DNA of 64,000 nt, taken from contig NZ_LNSA01000011.1 of NCBI RefSeq assembly GCF_001468465.1, positions 54,372-118,371 of the forward strand, given 5' to 3'. The position numbers and the translations under genes are program-made. This document shows, in pieces, positions 51,380 through 60,042 of the stretch. The first letter of the stretch is position 1, and each line of letters opens with the position of its first letter. The notes beneath the pieces are model-generated. The model made no database searches and was not told the origin of the DNA. It saw nothing but the letters and a program-made list of their open reading frames with translations. Origin of the DNA: Sphingopyxis sp. H115 (lineage in GTDB: Bacteria > Pseudomonadota > Alphaproteobacteria > Sphingomonadales > Sphingomonadaceae).

Positions 51380-52645
51380 TCAGGGGCGTTCGAGGAGTGC
51401 GACGGTGCCTTGGCCGCCGTCGGCGCAGATGCTGACGATTGCCCGTGATCCGCTCGGCATGTCCCAGAGCTCCTTCACTGCCTGGCTGAGGTCGCGCGCG
51501 CCTGTCGCGCCGAAGGGATGACCGATTGCTACCGAGCCCCCGTTGGGATTGACGCGGTCCCAGTCGAAGTCGCCCAAATCCGACTGGACACCGGCGGTTT
51601 CGCGCACCCACTCCCGGTCGGTGATGGCCGCGACATTCGCCAGGACCTGGGCGGCGAAGGCTTCGTGGATTTCCCAAAGAGCGATATCGGAGAAGCTTAG
51701 TTGATGCCGCGCGAGCAGACGTGGAATGCCATAGGAGGGTGCCATCAACAGACCCTCGGTGTGGAAATCGACGGCCGACACCTCGTAATCGATGAGCCGC
51801 GCGTAGGGGGTGCCCGCCGGCAGTCGTGCCACGCCGGCTTCGTTTGCCACCCAGCAACCGGCGGCGCCATCCGTTATCGGCGAGCTGTTGCCGGCAGTCA
51901 GCGTTCCCCTGCCACTGTCGCGATCGAAGACGGGCTTGAGTGCGGCAAGCCGTTCGGGCGACGTATCGGCGCGGGGGTTCGCATCGCGCGCCAGTTCAGG
52001 AAGGGAAATCGCGAGATCGTCGAAGAAACCTCGCTCCCAACCAGCGACCGACCGCTGGTGGCTCTTTAGCGCCCAATCGTCCTGCGCCTCGCGCGAGATC
52101 CGCCAGGCCTTGGCGGTGTCCTCCATATGATCGCCCATTGTCCTGCCGGTGATCCGGTTGGCCCATCCCTTGGTCGGGAGCACATAGTCGTGGAGGGCAA
52201 GAGACTGGAGGGCCGCAAGCGCCGCCGCTGGATCTTGCGCAAAGAGGTCGGTGAGCCGCTTCGATGCATCGGCCGTCAAAGCGATGGGAGGTCGGCTCAT
52301 GACTTCGGCACCGCCCACCATCGTGAGATCGGTTCCTCCGCCCAGCATCCCTGCCGCAGCGAAAGTCGCCGTCATGCTGGTAGAGCATGCCAAAACGACC
52401 GAAAATGCGGGGACATTCGGATTGAGCTTGGCGTCAAGCCAGGTCTCGCGAGCAATGTTGCTCCAACCCAAATTCGGGATCACGGTACCCCAGATGAGAA
52501 GATCCGGCTCTGCTTGCGCCGCCATCGCCTGCACAAGAGGGACGGACAAAGAGACGGCATCATAAGCAGCCAAAGCCCCTCCGCCGCGGCCGAAGGGAGT
52601 GCGAAGGCCGGCGGCAACAAAGACGGGTTCAGCAAAGCGGCTCAT
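51380..52645 (-). CDS. Acetyl-CoA acetyltransferase (thiolase, FadI-type)
   Basis: 421 residues from ATG 52645 (GGAG upstream). Thiolase residues: nucleophile Cys in VVLACSTSMTAT, His in WEIHEAFAAQ, GGSVAIGHPFGATGAR and the second Cys in CADGGQG. Cleaves 3-ketoacyl-CoA in fatty-acid oxidation or condenses acetyl-CoA. Sits downstream of the FNR and molybdenum genes on the same strand with a 58-bp gap; a functional link is not evident. Confidence 0.92.
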   Translation of the reverse strand: MSRFAEPVFVAAGLRTPFGRGGGALAAYDAVSLSVPLVQAMAAQAEPDLLIWGTVIPNLGWSNIARETWLDAKLNPNVPAFSVVLACSTSMTATFAAAGMLGGGTDLTMVGGAEVMSRPPIALTADASKRLTDLFAQDPAAALAALQSLALHDYVLPTKGWANRITGRTMGDHMEDTAKAWRISREAQDDWALKSHQRSVAGWERGFFDDLAISLPELARDANPRADTSPERLAALKPVFDRDSGRGTLTAGNSSPITDGAAGCWVANEAGVARLPAGTPYARLIDYEVSAVDFHTEGLLMAPSYGIPRLLARHQLSFSDIALWEIHEAFAAQVLANVAAITDREWVRETAGVQSDLGDFDWDRVNPNGGSVAIGHPFGATGARDLSQAVKELWDMPSGSRAIVSICADGGQGTVALLERP

Positions 52646-52703
52646 GACGATCTCCAAATATTATCCGCAGGGTGAAAGGTGGGGCGCGACGGAGTATGCG
52701 CCG

Positions 52704-53450
52704 CTAACCACCATAGCGCTCGGTCTTGATTATCGAGGGGTCGACCCCGGCCAGCAGCGCGCCCTCGGTCGCAATGTTGACGAAATCGTTGGATCCGCAA
52801 ACGAATATCTGTGTGGGCTTTCGGTGAAGCCGGGCGAGAACCTCTTCGACCATGGCGCTGTCGATCCGCCGCCCGAAATCCGATGCGCGGATCGGATCTT
52901 CGCGCGTGATCGCCAGCGCCAGGACAAATGCGGCATCGTTGATCTCGACGGAATGTAGTTCTTCCGAAAACAGAACATCCTCAGCGGTGCGCGCGGACAG
53001 GAGCAACGCGGTTGGCACGGCCGGGTCTTGTGTGCGGCGATGCCGGATCATCGCCATCAACGGCACGAGCCCGGAGCCTGCTGCGATCAACAGCACCGCG
53101 TCTACGGCAGGTTCAGGCCATAGGAAGTGCCCGCCGAGCGGACCGCGAAGCTCGATCTCATCGCCGACTATCGCGATATCGTGAAAATAGGCCGACACCT
53201 CGCCATCGGGCAGGCGTTCGACAGCGAGCTCGATGATCGGGGACGAGGCTGCCGATGACGCGATCGAGTAACTGCGCATCGCGCTATAGCCATCAGGCGC
53301 GGTCAGCCGGACATCGACATGTTGGCCTGCGATGTGCGCGAACGGCCTGCTCAATCGGAGGAAGAAGCTTTTGATGCTCGGCGTCTGCTGGACGATTTCC
53401 TCGATCACGCATGATTGCCATGACGCGGTTTGCGTGCCGTTGTCAGTCAT
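52704..53450 (-). CDS. FNR-type flavin reductase, partner of the molybdenum oxidoreductase
   Basis: 248 residues from ATG 53450. FAD-binding barrel with MRSYSIASSA, NAD domain with AAGSGLVPLMAMIRH and FVCGSNDFV: the ferredoxin-NADP reductase superfamily, without an attached ferredoxin domain. The start overlaps the stop of the molybdopterin gene by 8 bp, so the two products probably act together, this one passing electrons from NAD(P)H. Confidence 0.87.
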   Translation of the reverse strand: MTDNGTQTASWQSCVIEEIVQQTPSIKSFFLRLSRPFAHIAGQHVDVRLTAPDGYSAMRSYSIASSAASSPIIELAVERLPDGEVSAYFHDIAIVGDEIELRGPLGGHFLWPEPAVDAVLLIAAGSGLVPLMAMIRHRRTQDPAVPTALLLSARTAEDVLFSEELHSVEINDAAFVLALAITREDPIRASDFGRRIDSAMVEEVLARLHRKPTQIFVCGSNDFVNIATEGALLAGVDPSIIKTERYGG

Positions 53451-54048
53451 CGGTGTATCGTTGCTCGCGCCACGGATCGCCGTAAATATGATAGCCGCGC
53501 AGCTCCCAGAAGCCGGCCTCGTCACGGGTTGTGAATTGCAGCGCCTTCACCCATTTGGCGGACTTCCAGAAGTACAGATGCGGAACCAGCAGACGCGCCG
53601 GCCCGCCATGATCGCGGGTAATCGGCTGGCCGGCAAATTTGAGAGCGACCATCGCTTTCCCGGACAGCAGGTCCGCCAGCGGGACGTTTGTCGAATAATC
53701 GTCGTAGGAATGCGCCAGGACGAAATCAGTGGGCCGGTCGAGCCCTGCATCCGCAAGGATGTCTTCAATGAGGACGCCCTCCCATATGGTATCCAGCTTG
53801 GACCAAGAGGTCACACAGTGAATATCCTTGGTCACCTTGGTCTTTGGCAGGGCGTTAAACTCGCTCCAGTTCCACACTTTGACCGGCTTCGGGCCGACTT
53901 TGACGGTGAATTTCCAATCAGCCAGCTCCACGTTCGGCGTCGGCCCCGCCGTGAGAACCGGAAAATTCTCCACGAGATGCTGACCCGGCGGAATCCGGCC
54001 GGACTGGTCGCCACTTGAACCGCGACCGGTGAAACCTCTGGTGACCAT
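53443..54048 (-). CDS. Sulfite-oxidase-fold molybdopterin oxidoreductase
   Basis: 201 residues from ATG 54048 (AAGGGGG upstream). Matches the small soluble sulfite-oxidase-like family: molybdenum-ligand Cys in DIHCVTSWSKLD (about residue 79), ITRDHGGPARLLVPHLYFWKSAKW and C-terminal GYHIYGDPWREQRY. No signal peptide or Tat motif, so cytosolic. By analogy with MsrP it could reduce sulfoxides, or another oxidised substrate. Together with the FNR gene it lies behind the 29-bp site at 54239. Confidence 0.88.
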   Translation of the reverse strand: MVTRGFTGRGSSGDQSGRIPPGQHLVENFPVLTAGPTPNVELADWKFTVKVGPKPVKVWNWSEFNALPKTKVTKDIHCVTSWSKLDTIWEGVLIEDILADAGLDRPTDFVLAHSYDDYSTNVPLADLLSGKAMVALKFAGQPITRDHGGPARLLVPHLYFWKSAKWVKALQFTTRDEAGFWELRGYHIYGDPWREQRYTDD

Positions 54049-54238
54049 AGTGCCCCCTTTTTGCTCGATGCGACAGACGATAACCGGCTTCACTTCAGAC
54101 CTGATACGCGTGGCCGCGGTACGAACCGATGGCTTGAAGCCTGAAACGCCCGATGCTTCATCGGATTTTCGATGATCGCATTTTCGTGAATCGGTGATTT
54201 GATGCTTATGGACTATAACGCGACGCCGGGCCGATTTC

Positions 54239-54267
54239 CCAATACCCTATCGCTATAGTTTTTATAG
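54239..54267 (-). promoter_or_regulatory. 29-bp LysR-type site (copy 3 of 4)
   Basis: On the minus strand: CTAT, AA, AAACTATA, nine bases, TATTGG, with a -10-like TATAGT downstream near 54212. Lies 190 bp before the molybdopterin oxidoreductase start. The surrounding gap 54049-54539 has no secure gene. Confidence 0.7.
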
Positions 54268-54551
54268 CTTTGAATAAATTACGCGCGCATCACGTCGGCT
54301 GCAGATTTAGGCACGGCATGAGGCTCGGTCCGCCTGCTTTCCAGGTTGGCTGCCGCGCCTCACAGCTTCGTAAGCGCCTCTCAGGGATAGAACGGCAACA
54401 AGGTATGGAAACTATGTTCCGCCGCTATTGGAAATAGTCGGTGCACATCTTCATAGTCCTGCGTGCGAAACCCTTGAACCCCGTGCGAATTTTCGAAGAA
54501 GTGGCGCTCTGATCGATCGAGACTTCGGGGCGCAGCAAGATGGAGACATTG

Positions 54552-55565
54552 ATGAAAGCCGTTGGTTACAAGGTCCCGGGACCCATCGCCGAGGATGCTG
54601 CGCTGGTCGACATCGAGCTGCCCCAGCCTGTCGCGGCAGGATATGATATCCTGGTTGAGGTGAAGGCCGTCTCGGTGAACCCGGTCGACTATAAGGTCCG
54701 CGGCAGCTCGCCGCCAGCCGATGGTGAATGGAAGGTGCTGGGGTGGGATGCGTCCGGGATCGTGCGCGAGGTCGGCCCCGACGTGACGCAGTTCCAGCCG
54801 GGCGACGAGGTCTATTATGCCGGATCGATTACCCGGCCCGGCACCAATGTCGAGTTCCATCTTGTCGACGCCCGGATCGTCGGTCGCAAACCCGCCTCGC
54901 TCGACTGGGCGGAAGCAGCAGCGCTGCCGCTAACGACGTTGACCGCCTGGGAGGCGATGTTCGATCGCCTCGACGTGGCGAAGCCAGTCCCCGGTGCGGC
55001 GCCGGCGATCCTCATCATCGGTGGCGCGGGTGGGGTCGGGTCGATCGCGATCCAGATCGCGCGCCAGCGCACAGACCTCACCGTCATCACCACCGCCTCC
55101 CGAGCGGAAACCCAGGAGTGGGTGAAGGAGCTTGGCGCGCACCATGTCATCGACCATAGGCGCCCGCTCGCGGCACAGATTGCCGAGCTTGGCATCGGCG
55201 CTCCCGCGTTCGTCTTTTCGACCACGCATACAGAGCAGCATGCCGCCGACATCGCCGAGCTGATCGCGCCGCAAGGGCGGTTCGCGCTGATCGACGATCC
55301 CACGGCATTCGACATCATGCTGTTCAAGCGCAAGGCGGTGTCGATACACCATGAGCTGATGTTCACCCGGTCGATCTACGGCACGCCCGATATGCATGAG
55401 CAGGGCAAGATCCTCGACGCGCTGGCCGTGCTGGTCGATGAGGGCAAAATCCGTACGACACTGACCGAGCGACTGTCGCCGATCAATGCTGCCAATCTGA
55501 AGACAGTGCACGCACTGATCGAAAGTGGCGCGGCGAAAGGCAAGACCGTCCTCGAAGGATTCTGA
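54552..55565 (+). CDS. Zinc-type alcohol dehydrogenase/quinone oxidoreductase family protein
   Basis: 337 residues from ATG 54552 (GGAGACATTG upstream; ATG 54540 also possible). MDR superfamily: KAVSVNPVDYKVRG, GWDASGIVREVG, and Rossmann motif IIGGAGGVGSIAIQIAR. No structural zinc cysteines, like ZADH1/YhdH-type quinone oxidoreductases. Reduces quinones or enones with NADPH, a common response to electrophiles and hypochlorite. Followed by a GlcG-type gene 54 bp downstream. Confidence 0.88.
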   Translation: MKAVGYKVPGPIAEDAALVDIELPQPVAAGYDILVEVKAVSVNPVDYKVRGSSPPADGEWKVLGWDASGIVREVGPDVTQFQPGDEVYYAGSITRPGTNVEFHLVDARIVGRKPASLDWAEAAALPLTTLTAWEAMFDRLDVAKPVPGAAPAILIIGGAGGVGSIAIQIARQRTDLTVITTASRAETQEWVKELGAHHVIDHRRPLAAQIAELGIGAPAFVFSTTHTEQHAADIAELIAPQGRFALIDDPTAFDIMLFKRKAVSIHHELMFTRSIYGTPDMHEQGKILDALAVLVDEGKIRTTLTERLSPINAANLKTVHALIESGAAKGKTVLEGF

Positions 55566-55618
55566 TCTTTTCCAGTCCAAGTAACGCCGGACGATAACGC
55601 CGCGGCGAAGGAAATCCC

Positions 55619-56050
55619 ATGACCAAGTCCATTGCCACTGCCTCGATCAACCGTGAAACCGCAGTCGCCCTCATCGACGCAGCGATAACCGCCGCCCGTG
55701 CAATCGGCATCCCGGCTGCCGTCGCCGTCGTCGACGCAACCGGGTATCTGCGGGCGTTCGAGCGCACCGACGACGCGCCGTTTCTCACCGTCGATGTTGC
55801 CATCGACAAAGCGTGGAGTTCCGCCTCCTTTGGATATCCGACCCATGTCTGGAACGACTATGTGAGCAACGATCCCAAAGTGGCGCCGCTGGCCTATCGC
55901 CCCCGGATGGTCGCCGTCGGTGGCGGCTATCCGATCCTTGAGGACGGAAAGCTGATCGGCGGAATCGGCATCTCCGGAGGCACTTATCAGCAGGACCAGG
56001 ATGCCTGCGTTGAGGCACTCCAGAAAATCGGGTTCGAACTGCCAGCCTGA
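55619..56050 (+). CDS. GlcG/HbpS-family protein
   Basis: 143 residues: ALIDAAITAARAIGIPAAVAVVD, DKAWSSASFGYPT and GGGYPILEDGKLIGGIGISGG are family signatures. HbpS binds haem and senses redox stress outside cells; GlcG homologues are cytosolic. No signal peptide here, so cytosolic. Follows the quinone oxidoreductase and likely shares its transcript. Confidence 0.85.
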   Translation: MTKSIATASINRETAVALIDAAITAARAIGIPAAVAVVDATGYLRAFERTDDAPFLTVDVAIDKAWSSASFGYPTHVWNDYVSNDPKVAPLAYRPRMVAVGGGYPILEDGKLIGGIGISGGTYQQDQDACVEALQKIGFELPA

Positions 56051-56109
56051 CGACTGTCAGGCCATCGTCGGTGGCGATGGCCGGCAGATCTCACCTTGCG
56101 AAGGATCTT

Positions 56110-56403
56110 ATGATGGAAGCGTTTGTCGTATTCACGCGGGAAGACACCACGGATGTGGATGAACTCGCGGCTTATTCTGCCCGCGTCGGCCCGTCGTTCG
56201 ATGGGCATGACGTCACTTTTCTCGCCGCTTATGGCGCGATGGAGAATTTGGAGGGGTCGCCGATCGAAGGCGCCGTCATCTTGCGGTTCCCCACGATGCA
56301 AGCCGCGCATGACTGGTATCATAGCCCCGCCTACCAAGCTGTTGCTGCGCATCGCTTCGCCGGTGCCCGCTACCGCGGGTTTATCGTCGAGGGGCTGCGT
56401 TGA
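56110..56403 (+). CDS. DUF1330-family protein
   Basis: 97 residues starting MMEAFVVFTREDTTD; AAYSARVGPSFDGHDVTFLAAYG and EGAVILRFPTMQAAHDWYHS, then PAYQAV, match DUF1330, a dimeric ferredoxin-like alpha/beta barrel of unknown function. AAGGA precedes the double ATG at 56110/56113. Confidence 0.82.
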   Translation: MMEAFVVFTREDTTDVDELAAYSARVGPSFDGHDVTFLAAYGAMENLEGSPIEGAVILRFPTMQAAHDWYHSPAYQAVAAHRFAGARYRGFIVEGLR

Positions 56404-56473
56404 CTCCCCCGCATTATAATGGCGGTACTGACCAAGAGCTGTGCGCCCAAACACCAACACCGGGAGTTTCTAA

Positions 56474-56764
56474 ATGATCGAGGCCGAGGCACGCATCGCT
56501 ACGATCGAATCGAGTCGATATCTGACGAGACTCGCTGAGGCGTGGGTTCATACTTACCCGGTTCGATATGACGCGCTGACAGCCGAAATCCAGCTTCCGG
56601 GCGGCGAGCTTATATTAACTGCGGACGGCGACAGCCTCTCCTTGAGGCTCGTGGGCAAAGATCGCGAACGTTTCGATGCAACCAAGCAATCGGTCGCCAC
56701 GCTTGTTGATCGCGTCGCGGAGCACGACACCGGGGTCCGATGCGTTTGGAATGACATATCATGA
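56474..56764 (+). CDS. DUF2218-family protein
   Basis: 96 residues; SSRYLTRLAEAWVHTYPVRY, ILTADGDSLSLRL and VADRVAEHDTG-like C-terminus match DUF2218. Family function unknown, frequently near iron or redox genes. Its last codons lie about 50 bp before the redoxin start. Confidence 0.82.
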   Translation: MIEAEARIATIESSRYLTRLAEAWVHTYPVRYDALTAEIQLPGGELILTADGDSLSLRLVGKDRERFDATKQSVATLVDRVAEHDTGVRCVWNDIS

Positions 56765-56813
56765 TAGCGCGCACCACAATTCGCCGCGGTTCTTCATCGC
56801 GCTGGAGGATCAG

Positions 56814-57284
56814 ATGAGCATGCTCGAACCCCAAGCGCCGGATCTTCGGGTGCAGAAATGGATCGGCGCGGACGGAGAAAGCACCGGGCCGCTCAAGCTG
56901 TCGGATCTCGGCTCCGGCCCAAAGATCCTGTTCGCCTTCCAGCACTGGTGCCGCGGCTGCCATGTGCATGGCTTCCCGACGCTACAAAGATTGCATAGTG
57001 CATTGAGCCCCAGGGGCGTGGGATTTGCGGTGATCCAGACCGTCTTCGAAGGTGCGGATGAAAACACCTTCGAGAAGTTGCGTGTGAACCAGCTCGAATA
57101 TGCGCTTCCTGTCGCCTTCGGCCATGATGAACCACTGGTCGGCGCGACGCTGCCTACCTTCATGGAGGATTATCGCACGCGAGGAACGCCCTGGTTCTCG
57201 ATCATTGACGCTGGCGGCCGTATCGTCTTCTCGGACTTCCATCTCGACGCGGACAGGATCGTAAAGGATCTGGAGCTGGTGTAA
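56814..57284 (+). CDS. Thioredoxin-fold redoxin (TlpA-like)
   Basis: 156 residues from ATG 56814, GGAGG at close spacing. Active site WCRGC (FAFQHWCRGCHVHGFPTL), cis-Pro at GTPWFSIIDAGGRIVFSDFH. No signal peptide, so cytosolic. Resembles redoxin-domain proteins that reduce or form disulfides. An upstream in-frame ATG at 56751 would add 21 residues and overlap the previous gene. Confidence 0.85.
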   Translation: MSMLEPQAPDLRVQKWIGADGESTGPLKLSDLGSGPKILFAFQHWCRGCHVHGFPTLQRLHSALSPRGVGFAVIQTVFEGADENTFEKLRVNQLEYALPVAFGHDEPLVGATLPTFMEDYRTRGTPWFSIIDAGGRIVFSDFHLDADRIVKDLELV

Positions 57285-57287
57285 TCC

Positions 57288-57536
57288 GTGCGGCCTTGGC
57301 TCTTCCTGACCGCCAGCCACCTCGCAATGCTCGGCATTGGTTTTGCGGCCGGCATTTACACGCTGCCAATCCTCACCGCGGCCAGGCCGCCGAAGCCGGC
57401 AGCCTATCAGGCCATCGTCGACGTGCCTGTCGGGATCGATGTTCGCGACTACAACACGGTCGTCATCTGGTGCGAAGCGTTCGACCAGTTCATCAGCGCG
57501 GCAGCGTATCGACCGTCGCGTCAGGCGCTAAAATGA
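57288..57536 (+). CDS. DM13-type protein with internal deletion
   Basis: 82 residues. The N-terminal membrane anchor (LFLTASHLAMLGIGFAAGIYTLPILTA split by a Gly) and the C-terminal DM13 segment (YNTVVIWCEAFDQFISAAAYR) match sphingomonad DM13 proteins of about 150-170 residues, but the roughly 70-residue core between them is missing and the frame is kept. Remaining Cys in VIWCEAF is the DM13 redox Cys. Probably non-functional or much reduced. GTG 57288; overlaps the MFS gene. Confidence 0.65.
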   Translation: MRPWLFLTASHLAMLGIGFAAGIYTLPILTAARPPKPAAYQAIVDVPVGIDVRDYNTVVIWCEAFDQFISAAAYRPSRQALK

Positions 57537-58813
57537 GCCCGGCGATGGATAGCATGCGGTCGGCGGGCCGACGTGGCCTCAAGCTCGCACCGGTGGCGGC
57601 GTTGCTGGCGAGCGTCGCGGCTCTGCTGCTGGGTAATGGTTTGCTGGGCACGCTCCTGATCGTCAGGGCCGGCCAGGAGGGCTTCTCGTCCGGCGCGATC
57701 AGCGCGATGATGTCGTTCTACTTCGCCGGTTTCACGATCGGCGCGCTCATGTTGCCGCGGATCATCGTCGCCGTGGGTCATGTCAGAACCTTTGCTGGCT
57801 TTGCGGCGATCGCCTCGATGACTGCCCTTCTCCATGTTGCGCTCGTGGAACCGATCGCCTGGATACCGCTTCGCCTGATCACGGGCTTCGCCTACGCGGG
57901 CATGATCCTCGCAACGGAGAGCTGGCTCAACGCCCATGCAGTGCCATCCACGCGCGGCCAACTCCTGTCGATCTTCGGAGTCGTCTCGATGGGCTCATGG
58001 GCCATCGGCCAGGCCTTGCTCAACGTCGCCCCGCCCGCCGACATGACCTTGTTCCTTATCGTGTCGCTGTTAATTTCCGCGGCGGTGGTTCCGATCACCT
58101 TGCTGCCCAGCCATCCGCCGGCGCAGGTGACACAGGAACGGGTCGCGTTCAGCGACCTCGTGCGCGCATCACCGCTCGCTGCGGCTGGCGCTTTCCTCGC
58201 TGGCCTGGCTATCGGCGGTTTTTGGGGCATGGGCCCGAACTTCGCCCAGAGGATCGGACTCGATGTCGGCGGCATCTCCGCTTTCATGGCTGCGGTGCTG
58301 GGTGGGACGCTCCTATTGCAGTGGCCCCTCGGCTGGCTTTCGGATCGCGTGTCGCGGAACCTTGTCATCGCCGCTGCGGCCCTGGCGTCCGCAGCGGCGG
58401 CCGTCGGCGTCGCCCTCGCGGTAGGGGCGCCCCTGCCGCTGCTCCTCGCGGCGGGCGCGCTGTTCGGCGGCTTTGGCATCCCGATCTATTCATTGTGTCT
58501 CGCGGTTGCCAACGACGACCTTCCGGCCGGCCGGCTGCTCGGTACCGCCCGCGGGCTTCTGCTGCTCAACGGGATCGGGACAGCCGCCGGACCCCTTATC
58601 GGGGGTGCTGCGATGACTATCGCCGGCCCCGGTGGGCTGTTCCTTTATGCGGCCGCATTGCTTGCCATATTGGCGGTGTTGGCTATCGGGAGCAGCCAGC
58701 CAAGGCGCCGCATCCACGCCAAGGCTGCCCGCTCTCCAAGCACACCGATGATCACGGGATCTCTTGATGTGATGATATGCATGGAGTCAGAGACGGAGGC
58801 CGCCCGGCACTAG
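57533..58813 (+). CDS. MFS transporter
   Basis: 426 residues from ATG 57533, overlapping the DM13 stop (ATGA). Twelve hydrophobic helices; RLITGFAYAGMILATESWLNAHA and WPLGWLSDRVSRNLVIAAAAL are typical of the YcaD-like MFS group. Exports or imports an unknown small molecule. The last 40 residues (SPSTPMITGSLDV onward) are hydrophilic. Confidence 0.88.
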   Translation: MSPAMDSMRSAGRRGLKLAPVAALLASVAALLLGNGLLGTLLIVRAGQEGFSSGAISAMMSFYFAGFTIGALMLPRIIVAVGHVRTFAGFAAIASMTALLHVALVEPIAWIPLRLITGFAYAGMILATESWLNAHAVPSTRGQLLSIFGVVSMGSWAIGQALLNVAPPADMTLFLIVSLLISAAVVPITLLPSHPPAQVTQERVAFSDLVRASPLAAAGAFLAGLAIGGFWGMGPNFAQRIGLDVGGISAFMAAVLGGTLLLQWPLGWLSDRVSRNLVIAAAALASAAAAVGVALAVGAPLPLLLAAGALFGGFGIPIYSLCLAVANDDLPAGRLLGTARGLLLLNGIGTAAGPLIGGAAMTIAGPGGLFLYAAALLAILAVLAIGSSQPRRRIHAKAARSPSTPMITGSLDVMICMESETEAARH

Positions 58814-58835
58814 CGCGCCTACTGCGACGGGCGTC

Positions 58836-59291
58836 CTATTCTACATCTTCTACGATGAGGTCCCGGCCGTTGAACTGCACGGTCTCTCCTGTTCGTGCTC
58901 CTTCGATCGCCTCGAAGATCGGCGCCATCGTTGAAATGCCCATGAACTCACGCCCATCACAGGTGAACTTGCTCGTTGACACTGCGATCACGAAATGGCG
59001 CCCCGACAGTTTGATGACAGCACCCTCCTCCACTGCCGACTTGGGGCCGAAGTCGATCGTCCTGAGCTTTTCAAGTTTATCGGCATAGTCGTGCAATGTG
59101 TCGTCAAGCGCTTCAGCCAAGTCGCTCGCGACTTCGGCCTGCGCCTGCTCGTCATTCTCGATCGGCTCGCTCCGATCCAGCTGAGCGATGGAGACATAAT
59201 CCAGATAATTGGTGCGAGCGCTATGCAGGGCGGCAGTCTCCAGCGAAAGCATGGTTTCGCGGATGTGGCTTTTATTCCAGTTCATCATCAC
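58836..59291 (-). CDS. GreA/Rnk-type C-terminal domain protein
   Basis: 151 residues. An N-terminal helical part (SHIRETMLSLETAALHSART) and a C-terminal part with TIDFGPKSAVEEGAVIKLSG and GARTGETVQFNGRDLIVEDVE resembling the C-terminal FKBP-like domain of GreA/Rnk proteins. Might interact with RNA polymerase. Alone, it lacks the GreA acidic coiled-coil tip, so it is not a canonical elongation factor. Confidence 0.6.
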   Translation of the reverse strand: MMMNWNKSHIRETMLSLETAALHSARTNYLDYVSIAQLDRSEPIENDEQAQAEVASDLAEALDDTLHDYADKLEKLRTIDFGPKSAVEEGAVIKLSGRHFVIAVSTSKFTCDGREFMGISTMAPIFEAIEGARTGETVQFNGRDLIVEDVE

Positions 59292-59373
59292 CTCGTTGTG
59301 TTTGGATCATTCGAAAGTTCGTGCTTCGGTCCGTCACCGCCGCGGGAGTGCCCCCATTGGGCTCGCCGGCCCG

Positions 59374-59946
59374 CTACTCGTCGCCTGGGGCGTCATCTCC
59401 CTGGTAGGGCGCTCTGATCAGCCGGGAATCCCGGATGATGCTGGTTACAAGCCAGACATAGGATTGCTCGGCGGTATCGAAGCCGAGAATGCTGAAGGCG
59501 CCGCCGAAAGGGCATAGCGGGAAGTCTGGAAAGCCCTCGCGCAGCACATAGCGCTCGGGATCGCGCTCAAACTCATTCTTGTAGACTTTGCGCAGGCCGT
59601 GCTTGCTCGGAACATCCTCGTCGCCCGCTGGCGTCGTTTGCCGATCCGCGACAAGCCGCTCGGAAAGGTCGCGGTGACAGATTTCGTCGAAGACATCGAA
59701 GGCGTCGATCAGCAGACCCTTATGGTTGGTCGCGGGATCGGTAATCGCGTATATGTTGGACGCGTCTTCTCCATCATCCCCGCTTTCGAGGCGCAACGCC
59801 GCATCGACGGTTATCGCGCATGGATCGAGCGTTGATCCCAGTTCGAGATCGATGAGATGGCCGTCCTTGACGCGGTACTCGCGGTCGTAGCCCTTCGCGA
59901 CGAAGGACTGGACTGCTGCTAGGACGTCGGTCACTTGGGATGTCAT
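59374..59946 (-). CDS. Hypothetical protein (PRPP-synthetase-like small family)
   Basis: 190 residues from ATG 59946 (AAGGTG upstream). The first 100 residues (VLAAVQSFVAKGYDREYRVKDG, LRLESGDDGEDASNIYAITDP, GLLIDAFDVFDE) resemble small proteins mislabelled phosphoribosylpyrophosphate synthetase; the second half (LCPFGGAFSILGFD) is unrecognised. No catalytic residues identified. Confidence 0.55.
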   Translation of the reverse strand: MTSQVTDVLAAVQSFVAKGYDREYRVKDGHLIDLELGSTLDPCAITVDAALRLESGDDGEDASNIYAITDPATNHKGLLIDAFDVFDEICHRDLSERLVADRQTTPAGDEDVPSKHGLRKVYKNEFERDPERYVLREGFPDFPLCPFGGAFSILGFDTAEQSYVWLVTSIIRDSRLIRAPYQGDDAPGDE

Positions 59947-60042
59947 TGTTGCACCTTGGCTTTGCATGGCATTGGACACGCTCTAATATCAGGGAGGCTG
60001 TTGCGGCTCAGCTGACGGAGATGAAAAGCAAACGCGCGCTAT

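Noticed and set aside
54381..54860. 159-codon minus-strand frame across the ADH start
   Set aside because: The first part mirrors the ADH gene; the tail looks protein-like but has no separate start or family.
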